Assembly (NCBI GenBank): GCA_000509105.1
Contig: BAIF02000023.1
Span: 1 to 64,000, forward strand
DNA from: Clostridiales bacterium VE202-21
Lineage (GTDB): Bacteria > Bacillota > Clostridia > Lachnospirales > Lachnospiraceae
DNA: 64,000 bases
Reading direction: 5' to 3'
Part shown: positions 28,424 to 38,112 of the stretch, in pieces
How the letters are laid out: the number at the start of each line of letters is the position of its first letter
Position numbering within the stretch: position 1 is the first letter of the stretch
The notes under the pieces: generated by a model
What the model was told of the DNA's origin: nothing
What the model saw: the letters and a program-made list of their open reading frames with translations, nothing else
Database searches by the model: none
Made by a program: the position numbers and the translations under genes

Positions 28424-31189
28424 ATGGAGATTACAAGATTAAAAATCAATGGAGTTCAGAATCCTCTGGGGTATTCTATGGATGACCATGTTACAGTAAG
28501 TTGGAATATCAAGAATGCATGTGGAAAAATAGCAGAAAAGACATCTGTGGAAATCAGCGAAGACTGTGATTTTTCCAAGATTTTAGCTTCGGAAAAAGGA
28601 AAAGAGATTTGTTGCTCAGGCGTGGATTTGGAAATCAAGTTAATGCCGCGTACCAGATACTATGTTAAGGTCTGCGTTGTCGACGAACAGGGGGACACAG
28701 ATACATCTGTTACATGGTTTGAAACAGGGAAGATGACAGAAATATGGGAAGGAAGCTGGATTACAACATGTGATGATGATTCTTATCATCCGGTGTTTCA
28801 TAAATCTTTTTCCTGCGATAAAACGGTAAAATGTGCGCGTCTGTACATCAGTGGTCTGGGAATGTACGAGGCATATTTGAATGGAAACAAGGTAGGAGAT
28901 GAGTATCTGACGCCGGGACTCAATGACTATGACAGCTACGTTCAGGTTCAGACTTATGACATCACAGAGGAACTACAAGAGAAAAATCAGATGGATATAT
29001 CCATGGGCAATGGCTGGTATAAAAGTATCTATGGACAAGCAAATGGCAGCTGCTATGGAGAAAAATTTGCACTGATTGGTGAAATCCATATTGTGTATGA
29101 GGATAGAACCGAATCTATCTATTCCACAGATACGAGCTGGAAATACACAAAAAGCGACATCATTGACGATGGCATTTATAGTGGTGAGAACATTGATAGA
29201 ACGGTATTGTTCTGTGAGGGTGTCCAGAAGAACAAAGATATGCTATGGTGGAAAAATGCGGTTGTCACAGATGCACCTTCAACTTTAATTGATCGAAAAA
29301 GTATTCCAGTCAAAATGAAAGAGACTTTGCAGGTGAAGGAAGTTTTAAACACTCCTGCTGGAGAGATTGTGCTGGATTTTGGGCAGAACTTTGCGGGATG
29401 GATTCGTTTTGAATCGGAACTGCCATATGGATGTGAAGTACATTTTGATTTTGGCGAGATTCTTCAAAACGATTGCTTTTATAATGAAAATTACAGATCT
29501 GCAATGGGAGGTTTTACCTATAAATCCAATGGAATTAAGGAAATTGTCAGACCACATTTTACGTTCTTTGGATTCCGTTATATACGTGTCACAGGCTGGG
29601 TAGGAGAACTGAAAGCAGATAGCTTTGAAGGGCTGGTATTGTATTCAGATTTGGAGAGAACAGGATTCTTCAAATCTGGTGATGAGAAAATCAATCGACT
29701 GTATGAAAACTGCATTTGGGGACAAAAATCCAACTTTATTGAAATCCCAACAGATTGTCCACAACGTGATGAGAGACTGGGGTGGACTGGCGATGCGCAG
29801 GTATTCTCAGCAACTGCCTCCTACAATATGGATACAAGAGCATTTTATAAGAAATTTTTATGGGATATTAGAAATGAACAGATTAAGAGAGGTGGGGGAA
29901 TTCCTGCCTATGCACCATCGCCGAAGATGGCACCTCTGAATGCATGTGCTGCAATATGGGGAGACGCAGCAACAATTATCCCGGACAATCTGTTTCGTAT
30001 TTATGGAGACACTTATGCAGCAAAAGAAAGCTATCAAATGATGGTAGAATGGGAGAAGTATGTGTCTGATGAAATTCGCAATGTGCATGGAACATCGAAT
30101 GCTCTATGGGACTTTGGCTTTCAGTTCGGCGACTGGCTTGCGCTGGATGGAGCAAATGAACAGGCATTCAAGGGTGATACACCAGATGATTACATAGCAA
30201 CGCTCTATTATTATCATACGGTATGTATCTTGGCTGAATTTGCCGGATTATTGGATAAAAAAGAGGAACAAAAGGCATATAGGACCAAGGCAGAGGAACT
30301 TAAGACATTGATTCTGGATACTTTCTTTACTCCGGTTGGGCATTTATCTGTCAATACCCAGGCTTCCTATCTCGCAGCAATGAATTTTGATTTATATAGG
30401 GACAGTGAAGTTCTGAAAAGTGATTTCCGAAAGCTGCTTGCAAAGAATGATAATCAAATTCGATGTGGATTCGTAGGTGCACCAATTCTATGTCAGATGC
30501 TTGCCAAAATGGACATGATGGATCTGGCATGGCAGTTTCTATTGAATGAAGAATATCCGGGATGGCTCTTCGAGGTAAATCATGGAGCCACTACAGTCTG
30601 GGAGCGATGGAATAGTGTTCTGGAAGATGGGAAAATAAGTGGAACAGGCATGAACAGTCTGAATCATTACAGCTATGGAAATGTGGTAGAGTTTTTATAT
30701 GCCTATGCGGCAGGAATAAGACCACTTGAGAATGGTTTCAGGAAAGCAATCATAGCCCCTTCGCCACATGGCAGACTGGATTATGTGGATTGCAGCTTTC
30801 TTTCAGCAGCTGGGGAGTATCGATGTGCATGGAAGATTCTAGAGGATGGAAAACTGGATATTCAGATAGATATTCCGTTTGGCTGTAGTGCAGTAATAAA
30901 ACTCCCAGGAAGTCACAGAGAAGATATTGAGGTTAATGCAGGTCATTATATGTTTGTCTATATGCCAGAAGTGGATTATAGAAGGAAATATAATCGGTAC
31001 TCGACCCTGAGAGAAGTGATGAAAGATGAAGAAGCTGCGAGATACCTGTACGAGGTGATGCCTGCTGGTTATTTGATTTTCACAAACTCTGCCATGAAGT
31101 TGGAACAGCTTGGTGAGATTCCAATGCTCAAAATTAGCAAGGATAGAATTGAAAAGCTTTTAGAAAATTTGTCTCAGATACATTGGTGA
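28424..31189 (+). CDS. GH78 alpha-L-rhamnosidase
   Basis: This 921-residue GH78 enzyme has an N-terminal Fn3-like domain, a galactose-binding domain (ISGLGMYEAYLNG), a beta-sandwich (LDFGQNFAGWIRF) and the catalytic barrel with TDCPQRDERLGWTGDAQVF at residues ~442-460. The C-terminal active-site Glu is likely in GATTVWERWNS. About 60 extra residues at the end (after YMPEVDYRR) form a small helical add-on. Among the three rhamnosidases here it has the classical DERLGWTGD form. Cytoplasmic. It is the first gene after promoter module 4. Confidence 0.92.
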   Translation: MEITRLKINGVQNPLGYSMDDHVTVSWNIKNACGKIAEKTSVEISEDCDFSKILASEKGKEICCSGVDLEIKLMPRTRYYVKVCVVDEQGDTDTSVTWFETGKMTEIWEGSWITTCDDDSYHPVFHKSFSCDKTVKCARLYISGLGMYEAYLNGNKVGDEYLTPGLNDYDSYVQVQTYDITEELQEKNQMDISMGNGWYKSIYGQANGSCYGEKFALIGEIHIVYEDRTESIYSTDTSWKYTKSDIIDDGIYSGENIDRTVLFCEGVQKNKDMLWWKNAVVTDAPSTLIDRKSIPVKMKETLQVKEVLNTPAGEIVLDFGQNFAGWIRFESELPYGCEVHFDFGEILQNDCFYNENYRSAMGGFTYKSNGIKEIVRPHFTFFGFRYIRVTGWVGELKADSFEGLVLYSDLERTGFFKSGDEKINRLYENCIWGQKSNFIEIPTDCPQRDERLGWTGDAQVFSATASYNMDTRAFYKKFLWDIRNEQIKRGGGIPAYAPSPKMAPLNACAAIWGDAATIIPDNLFRIYGDTYAAKESYQMMVEWEKYVSDEIRNVHGTSNALWDFGFQFGDWLALDGANEQAFKGDTPDDYIATLYYYHTVCILAEFAGLLDKKEEQKAYRTKAEELKTLILDTFFTPVGHLSVNTQASYLAAMNFDLYRDSEVLKSDFRKLLAKNDNQIRCGFVGAPILCQMLAKMDMMDLAWQFLLNEEYPGWLFEVNHGATTVWERWNSVLEDGKISGTGMNSLNHYSYGNVVEFLYAYAAGIRPLENGFRKAIIAPSPHGRLDYVDCSFLSAAGEYRCAWKILEDGKLDIQIDIPFGCSAVIKLPGSHREDIEVNAGHYMFVYMPEVDYRRKYNRYSTLREVMKDEEAARYLYEVMPAGYLIFTNSAMKLEQLGEIPMLKISKDRIEKLLENLSQIHW

Positions 31190-31225
31190 TGTAAAATATT
31201 TCAAGAGTGAGGATGGCGATATGTT

Positions 31226-32158
31226 ATGACAGCATATAAGGAGCAGAAAATGAGAAAATGCAGACTAAATATAGAAGATGAACAAATTGCAGTAATGGTT
31301 GCATCACTTGCAAAAATACGTGAAAAATGTGCAGCAAAGACAACAATCGGACAGAGAATGACAATTCCACAATCGGGGAAGCTGCCAATCGAAGTGATTC
31401 TTCATCGTCCATCGAGAATAGTTGAACATAAACTTCCAGTGCTATTCAATATGCATGGCGGAGCTTGGCTGGCTGGTGATGCAGTGATGATGGAAAATTT
31501 CTGTCAACTGATGTCCGATCAGTTACCAGCAATGGTAGTGAATGTGAATTATCATAAGGCTGACATCATTTCGATTCCTAAAATGATTGAGGAAGTGGTT
31601 AATTGTGTGAGCTATTTTATGGAATATGAAGAAGATTATGGAATAGATATAGAGCGCATGGTTGTGGGAGGCCACAGTGCAGGAGCAAATCTTGCTGCGG
31701 GAGCTGCTATAAAGCTAAAGGAAGAAGGAATCTCTCTCTGTGCGCAGATGCTGGTGTACCCATGTACCGATTTATCCTCACAGACAATCGGGGAGAATGA
31801 ACTGACACCTCTATTCCATACAATTTGTACAGAGGGGGAGGAAAAAGACTATCACATCTCACAACTCCTTTCTCCTGATGAGAAGCTGAAAGGATTATGT
31901 CCAACTCTGTTTGTGGAATGTGGGTTGGATATCCTAAGACCACTGGGGATTGCCTATGCAAAAAGACTGTTGGACAATGCAGTTTCGATTAAGGTGAAAG
32001 AATACCCCAAGGCACTTCATGGTTTTTTGGAAGTATGTCAGCCGGATTATGGTTTCGCAGATGAACGAAATACAGAAGAACAACGGAAATATGCAAGAGA
32101 TTGCGAGATGTGGTTAATACGAGAGTTGAAAGCATGTATGAAAGAGGAGTTTAGATGA
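31226..32158 (+). CDS. HSL-type alpha/beta-hydrolase (esterase)
   Basis: This 310-residue protein belongs to the alpha/beta-hydrolase-3 (hormone-sensitive-lipase-like) group: oxyanion motif HGGAW (His77), nucleophile elbow GGHSAGANLA (Ser151), Asp in ECGLDILRP and His in KALHGFLE. It is a small cytoplasmic carboxylesterase. Its stop overlaps the next start (ATGA), so it is co-translated with the next hydrolase and works in the same operon as a rhamnosidase and a GH94 phosphorylase. Confidence 0.87.
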   Translation: MTAYKEQKMRKCRLNIEDEQIAVMVASLAKIREKCAAKTTIGQRMTIPQSGKLPIEVILHRPSRIVEHKLPVLFNMHGGAWLAGDAVMMENFCQLMSDQLPAMVVNVNYHKADIISIPKMIEEVVNCVSYFMEYEEDYGIDIERMVVGGHSAGANLAAGAAIKLKEEGISLCAQMLVYPCTDLSSQTIGENELTPLFHTICTEGEEKDYHISQLLSPDEKLKGLCPTLFVECGLDILRPLGIAYAKRLLDNAVSIKVKEYPKALHGFLEVCQPDYGFADERNTEEQRKYARDCEMWLIRELKACMKEEFR

Positions 32159-33219
32159 CAGCAAATAATGACAATACGAATGTGAATAATAGTTCATGGC
32201 ATGATACAGGAAGAGCCTGTGAATTGGACCGGTTTGATAGATTGAGAATATGGAACGCAATAGTTCCGGGGAACAGTAATCAGCCAAAGACAGATGTTAT
32301 GGACATACAGAAAGGATTATATGTGAACCCTATTGCTGGTCTTTGGCAATTTATGTCTAATATAAGAGGAGAAAAGTTGAAAAGCAACGCTAAGGAAGTA
32401 TTGGACAACTATACATATTATTTGGTAAGACCTGCTGATTCCGAATATCAGGATACATTCACAGATCAACCATACTTGATACCGTTTATTGCCGAGGGAA
32501 GCTCCAAAGTAGTAATTGTGGTTCCGGGCGGGGGCTGTTGCTTTAAAAGCATGGAAACAGAAGGGGTGAATATTGCGAAGGCATTGCAGAGTCAGGGTAT
32601 TACCGCATTTGTACTGTGGTATCGAAGCAATCCATATTACCAGCCATATCCACTGATGGATATGCAGCGTGCAGTGAGATATGTCCGTTACCACGCACAG
32701 ACTTATGGATATAGCCCAAATCAGATCGGCGCAGTGGGATTCTCTGCAGGTGGTGCACAGCTCACACTTTTTACAAATGTGTTGAGAGCTGGTGCAATTA
32801 CTATTCCAGAGTATGAAAAGGATGAAATTGATGGGGTGGATGATCAGTTGAATTTTGTGGCGCCTGTATATCCGGCATTGACCTATAATCATAATATGGG
32901 AATGCTCTATGCATCTTTTCCAAAAAAACTTGTTCGTGACAAGGCAAGAAGGAGTGAAGTAATCAGACTCTATGATGCTGTGAAGAATATGAACTGTAAA
33001 GGAATTCCGCACTTCATTTGCTATGGTTCAAAGGAGGACATAGTGAGCATTGATGATATCAAACAGTATATCGTACAATTAAATTTGCAGAAAACTCCAT
33101 GTAAGGTAGTGGTTGTGGAAGGTGCAGGACATGGATATGGTGATGCTACCGGAACAGAGCATGGCTTCTGGCTAAATGAGTTCATTCAGTGGATACAACA
33201 GGTATCGAATAAGAAATAA
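32155..33219 (+). CDS. Alpha/beta-hydrolase (acetyl-esterase type)
   Basis: In this 354-residue protein the oxyanion region is VVPGGGCCFKS, the nucleophile elbow GFSAGGAQL (Ser197), Asp likely in YGSKEDIVS and His in EGAGHGYG. This is the layout of BD-FAE/acetylxylan-esterase-like enzymes. The first ~60 residues are poorly conserved-looking and contain no signal peptide. It shares ATGA with the previous gene. Two esterases of different subfamilies side by side suggest two kinds of acyl decoration. Confidence 0.83.
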   Translation: MTANNDNTNVNNSSWHDTGRACELDRFDRLRIWNAIVPGNSNQPKTDVMDIQKGLYVNPIAGLWQFMSNIRGEKLKSNAKEVLDNYTYYLVRPADSEYQDTFTDQPYLIPFIAEGSSKVVIVVPGGGCCFKSMETEGVNIAKALQSQGITAFVLWYRSNPYYQPYPLMDMQRAVRYVRYHAQTYGYSPNQIGAVGFSAGGAQLTLFTNVLRAGAITIPEYEKDEIDGVDDQLNFVAPVYPALTYNHNMGMLYASFPKKLVRDKARRSEVIRLYDAVKNMNCKGIPHFICYGSKEDIVSIDDIKQYIVQLNLQKTPCKVVVVEGAGHGYGDATGTEHGFWLNEFIQWIQQVSNKK

Positions 33220-33317
33220 AGATAGATTTAGAACAAGATACAAACTTATAGGATAGTAAAGATATGAATACTATCGTATGCTTAATCAAACAACGAATAC
33301 AGGAGGAGTAGTTACCA

Positions 33318-35747
33318 ATGTCAAGTACCAAATCAAATTTACCATATATGTTCCATGATGAAGAACGTAAGATTGTCTTCAACAGACATGATCTCTCAAC
33401 TCCATGGATTAATTATTTATCAAATGGAAGGATGCATGCATTCATATCTCAGGCGGGAGGCGGAATGTGCTGGTGGCGTACACCACAGAATTATCGAATT
33501 ACAAGATATCGTTTCTACAATATGCCAATCGACAGTCCAGGCTTCTATGTATACATCCGTATGCAGGATGGTACAGTATGGTCACCAACCTTCCGACCTT
33601 GCGATACAAAGCTGGATCGTTGGGAGGCATCTCATTCAACTGGATTTTCTACCTTCAATGCTGAAAAGGAGGGATTGAAGGCAACCCTTACTTTGTTCAT
33701 GGCTTTGGACAGTGATACCTTAATCTGGGATCTAAAGCTTATGAATTTAAAAGGTGAAAAGGTGGAATGTGATGTGTTTGCCTATGTGGAGCTGTCACAG
33801 CTGGCCTTCGATAATGAAGTAAAGCTGGGCTATTATCTGAAATGGAATGTAGATAATAAATATGATGTGGATATGAACGCAATCATGTATTTGTATACAT
33901 CCTGGATGCAGATGGATGTGGAAAACGCACCGGTTGTGTATTTTGCATCAAGTGAGAAGAGTGATTCCTTCTGTTGCAACCGGGATTTGTTCTGTGGCAA
34001 CTACCGCGATGAACGAAATCCAGTACAGGTGCAGAATGGAATACTTGGAAATAACAATATGGCTGGAGGTGAGCCATGCGGTGCACTGCATTCCCATGTG
34101 TCTCTTGGAGCACAGGAGGAGAAACGAATGAACTTCTTCCTGGGCGTTACACCAGGGGCATTGAAGGACTATGAGAATGCCAGAGAGAAGACAAGTGATA
34201 CCTTAAAAGCGTTGAGAGCGGAATGTGCAGTAGATGAACAACTTGAGAAGAATATAGATTGGTGGCAGACTCATCTTGGTATTTATCAGTGTGAGATTCC
34301 AGATGAGGATGCTAAGCGACAGATTAATACATGGAATCCAATGCAGAGTGTAGTAACTGCAAGATTCTCAAGATCAATCAGTTCCTCTGCATCTGGAATT
34401 CGCGGAATTGGCTTCCGTGATTCTGCACAGGATATGCTTGCACAGGCCTATCGTAAACCAGATTGGGCGAAGGAGATGCTGTATTACCTCGCATCCCAAC
34501 AGTTTGAGGATGGACATACGGTACATACCTCTTGGCCAGAGGAACATCGTCTGCCTCAGGATATTACCCGTTCCGACGATCATATCTGGATGACCTATCT
34601 TGCCTATGCAATTATTGCGGAATCTGGCGATATGTCTGTACTAGACGGCGAAATTCCATTCCTTGGTGAAGATATGAAGACACCTGTTGCACCAGCATCC
34701 ATGTGGGAGCATCTGATGAGAGGAATTGCGTTTACTGAGAATCATCTTGGAGAACATGGTCTTCCATTGATCCTCTACAGTGACTGGAATGATCATATGG
34801 GACCTTTTGGACGTAAAGGAAAGGGAGAGACAGTCTTTGTTTCTCAGCAGCATATTTATGCGTTAAAACAGCTTTCAGAGTTAGCAGAGCTACGGGGAGA
34901 TATGGATTCTATCGAGCGATTTGCTAGATTGATTCAGAAACAGGAAGAAGCCCTGAAGAAATATTGCTGGGATGGTGAGTGGTATCTTCGTGGTCTGGAT
35001 GATGATGGCAATCCAATCGGTACAAAAGACGCAGATTATGCGAAAATCTGGGTGAATACACAAAGTTGGATGATTATATCTGGAAGTGGTGAGAAAGAGA
35101 AGAACAGGAAGGCTATGGATTCTGTAAAGAAGCATATGGATACGGGACTTGGACTTTTAATCAATACTCCAGGATTCCCGGCTGATCCAGGAAATTCTGA
35201 CCACAAATCCAATGGACTTCCAGCAGGCTATTCGGAAAATGGTGGAATCTTCTGTCAGGCCAACTGCTGGGCAATTATGGCTGAAGCATTACTTGGCAGA
35301 GGAGACATTGCGTGGAAGTATTATAAGCAGCTGATTCCAAATGAAGTGATTAAGAAGATTGGGGTAGACGACTATCGTGGAGAGGCATACGCATATTCCA
35401 GTACTATGCTGGGACCAGAAAATGAGCAGTTTGGTCAGGCATGTGTTTCACAGGTAACCGGAACCGCAGCATGGATGGATGTTGTGGCAACGCAATATCT
35501 GCTTGGTGTAAGACCTACTATGAAAGGCCTTCTTATTGATCCAACAATTCCATCTAACTGGAAAGAATATTCAGTTACAAGAATATATAGAGGATGTAAA
35601 TTGAATATTCAGGTAAAGAATCCAAATGGTGTGCAGCATGGTGTGGAAAGCATTGAGATCGATGGAAAACGCATAGAGGATAATAAAGTTACGCCAGAAA
35701 TGGTAAGCAAATTGCTAAGTATGAATGTAATTGTAACCATGAAATAA
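33318..35747 (+). CDS. GH94-family sugar phosphorylase
   Basis: The length of 809 residues is usual for cellobiose/chitobiose-phosphorylase relatives. The N-terminal beta-sandwich is followed by an (alpha/alpha)6 barrel with the family marks GFRDSAQDML, the catalytic Asp492 in SDWNDHM and the late YSENGGIF and TAAWMDV segments. Such enzymes split a beta-glucoside with phosphate to sugar-1-phosphate and save ATP. It ends an operon that starts with a rhamnosidase, so a glucosyl disaccharide left after de-rhamnosylation and deacylation is the likely substrate. The exact acceptor is unknown. AGGAGGAG precedes ATG 33318 by ~11 bases. Confidence 0.88.
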   Translation: MSSTKSNLPYMFHDEERKIVFNRHDLSTPWINYLSNGRMHAFISQAGGGMCWWRTPQNYRITRYRFYNMPIDSPGFYVYIRMQDGTVWSPTFRPCDTKLDRWEASHSTGFSTFNAEKEGLKATLTLFMALDSDTLIWDLKLMNLKGEKVECDVFAYVELSQLAFDNEVKLGYYLKWNVDNKYDVDMNAIMYLYTSWMQMDVENAPVVYFASSEKSDSFCCNRDLFCGNYRDERNPVQVQNGILGNNNMAGGEPCGALHSHVSLGAQEEKRMNFFLGVTPGALKDYENAREKTSDTLKALRAECAVDEQLEKNIDWWQTHLGIYQCEIPDEDAKRQINTWNPMQSVVTARFSRSISSSASGIRGIGFRDSAQDMLAQAYRKPDWAKEMLYYLASQQFEDGHTVHTSWPEEHRLPQDITRSDDHIWMTYLAYAIIAESGDMSVLDGEIPFLGEDMKTPVAPASMWEHLMRGIAFTENHLGEHGLPLILYSDWNDHMGPFGRKGKGETVFVSQQHIYALKQLSELAELRGDMDSIERFARLIQKQEEALKKYCWDGEWYLRGLDDDGNPIGTKDADYAKIWVNTQSWMIISGSGEKEKNRKAMDSVKKHMDTGLGLLINTPGFPADPGNSDHKSNGLPAGYSENGGIFCQANCWAIMAEALLGRGDIAWKYYKQLIPNEVIKKIGVDDYRGEAYAYSSTMLGPENEQFGQACVSQVTGTAAWMDVVATQYLLGVRPTMKGLLIDPTIPSNWKEYSVTRIYRGCKLNIQVKNPNGVQHGVESIEIDGKRIEDNKVTPEMVSKLLSMNVIVTMK

Positions 35748-35750
35748 GTC

Positions 35751-35900
35751 AAATATAATGAATGCATTTTAGTATACGGGGCGAAGGATTTTGCATCTTA
35801 CGATCCACAGCGTCATGACTGGACGGAGGAGCCAGAAACCTATGAAATTCTAACAGGCACATCACTGAAAAGCTATCTGGAAAAACCATCTCCGGAGTAA
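35751..35900 (+). pseudogene. C-terminal fragment of a GH3 beta-glycosidase
   Basis: The frame KYNECILVYGAKDFASYDP, then DWTEEPETYEILTGTSLKS, fits the end of the Fn3-like domain of GH3 enzymes ('f.la.yd.....W..e.G.Yei..G.S'). It has no start codon and no remaining body. Confidence 0.5.
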
Positions 35901-36283
35901 TTGCGGTGGAATGGGAGTCTCTTTTTCAAAAGCTGGAACGAGAATTAGAAATGTGCGATGGGAGAAAGTAATTTGGTAATAAAGTTTCATTATTATACAA
36001 CGATACTGCTATAACGAACGTACGGTTCTGGATAGGATTTCATTTTGATTTTTCTAAACGTGCGCCAGAAGATTTTCATATTTTCAAAAAAGAAAAAGAA
36101 GTGTATACTGTAAGAAAAGTAAAACCATTCAGAACCCTGAACAGTCACCCCGTAAGCCTATGAAAATCGCCTACGCAATGGGCGTATCGTCTGAATCATA
36201 CTTTTGTGCGGAATGTGTATGAAATGCACATTCTGTACTGAACAATTGGGGAAAATTTATATTGTGAAAAGAGGATTACAGAT
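35901..36283. other. Intergenic stretch before the two-component genes
   Basis: Apart from the tail of the GH3 relic I see no gene here. The sequence is AT-rich around 35980-36060 and may hold the promoter of the sensor kinase; no module of the TAGAAYA/GAGA type is present. Confidence 0.4.
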
Positions 36284-38112
36284 ATGAGGCAGAATAATGT
36301 GAAACTTGGATTTGAGAAATGGAAACAGCTGCCACCGGTGCAGCGCTGGCTGCGGTTAAAAAGAACCAGCCTGACAGGAAAGTTGATATTCCTCTTTATT
36401 ATAGTGATCCTGCCCATAAATATACTAATGGTAGTCATTACAGGATTTGTGGAAAAATCTTATGAACAGCGTATCTCGGAATCTTATGCTTACCAGTTGA
36501 GGCTGTATACTCAGGCTGCTGGTGATCAGTTCTCTGCGATGGAACTTGATATGCGTGAGTTTCTCCGTGTAGATAATCTTCTTGTACTGACAAAAGGAAC
36601 GAAACTGGATTCAACGCTGGACATGATGCGGTTTAAGATGGAATTGTCAGACAGTGAGGTATGGAATACTTATCCGGGGATGTATTATATTTGGGATAAG
36701 GAGAAGGATATTATCGGTATCAATGAGGTTGGCAAGTCCTATACTGCGAGGTAAAAAAAGGATTAGAGCAGCAGCTAAGGGGGCGTTCAGCAGATGCGGT
36801 AACAAAAAAGAACAAAGAAATATTGAAATTAGATAGTCATGTATTTTTGTTACAAAAGTATGATTATACATTTTTTTCGATTGGAATTCTTTTTGATGTG
36901 GAATCGGTTTTAGCGCAATTTAACCATAGCCTTGAGAATATGGACGGGACCATATTTTTGGCAGATAAGGAGGAGAATCTGATTGCTTCACTGACAGGAG
37001 ACCGCTTTGCATGTGAGGAAGTAAGGGGTTCTGCAAGAGAATGGAATGAAAAGAAGTACCTGATTGTGTCACAGCCGCTAGGGTATGGAGACTTTAAGCT
37101 GATACATAAAACAACGCGCAGCAGTTATATGAAAAAGCTGAGTGTGATGGTTACGGTACTGTATGTATTTTGCATTTGCAGTTTTCTTGCGATTCCCCTG
37201 TTGCTTTTTGTGGCGCGACGTCTGGTATTAAAGCCGGTTCAAGAACTATGCCTTGCTATGGAAGAGGTAGAGAGCGGAAATCTGGAGTATCAGATTGATG
37301 GAGTGACAGGTTCCTACCAGATGGATTTTTTATTTCTAAGCTTTAATCATATGCTGGAGGAACTACATCATATGGTAGCAGAGTCCTATGAAAAAGAGAT
37401 TGAGCGACTGCAGACAGATGCTATTAATATTAGGCTGCAGGTGAATCAGCACATGCTCTTAAATTTTTTAAATACAATTTACAGCCTTTCCCGCACAGGA
37501 AGAAAGGAGGAAGTAGAGCAGTTCACCCTGCTTCTAATGAATTACTTCCGGTATGTGCTTCGGCAGGATATTGGGCTCGTGACGGTCAAAGAGGAAATGA
37601 AGTTCGTCCAGGACTATCTGAAACTCCAGAAAATCCGTTTTCCGGACAGCTTTCATTTTGTCTATTCTATGACGGAAGAGGCAGAAGAGCTGCTGATTCC
37701 CCAGCTATTAATAGAAAATTTTGTGGAAAATACTATAAAATATGGGCTGATTATGGGAAAAGAGATTGAAATCCTGATTAATATCCGTACCGATGAAGAA
37801 TGGCTGATACTGTCTATTTCTGATACCGGGAACGGTATGGACAAGGAACGGGTAAAAAAGCTGCAACAAGGGGAGATTATTGAGGATTCACTGGGCAAAC
37901 ATATTGGTATCTGGAATTGCAGGCGCAGGTTAAATTATTACTACGGTGATGCGCAGGAAATGCATATTATAAGCAATTCTGGAGAGGGGACACAAGTATT
38001 TTTAAAGCTGCGCAGAGAACCTTTGACGAAACCGGAGGCAGCAGTCTGGTTGCATCAGGAGCAGAATCAGGTCACGGAGGGAAAAAGTCATGAAGATATT
38101 AATCGTAGATGA
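36284..38112 (+). pseudogene. YesM-type sensor histidine kinase, split by one frameshift
   Basis: The N-terminal piece (to 36754) has one transmembrane helix (residues ~30-52) and part of an extracellular sensor domain, ending YTAR and a stop. The remainder resumes one frame over from 36751 (VKKGLEQQLRG) and reads through a second transmembrane helix, HAMP, the His_kinase segment (VNQHMLLNFLNTI) and the HATPase boxes (IENFVENTIKYG, DTGNGM). One missing base at GCGAGGTAAAAAAAGG would rejoin them. In frame 0 the stop comes before the A7 run, so slippage on the A run could not rescue it. Either a real null mutation or a sequence error. Confidence 0.85.

Noticed and set aside
32317-33012. 231-codon open frame on the minus strand
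   Set aside because: Antisense to a well-supported alpha/beta-hydrolase gene with its full triad; no start signal and no protein motif.
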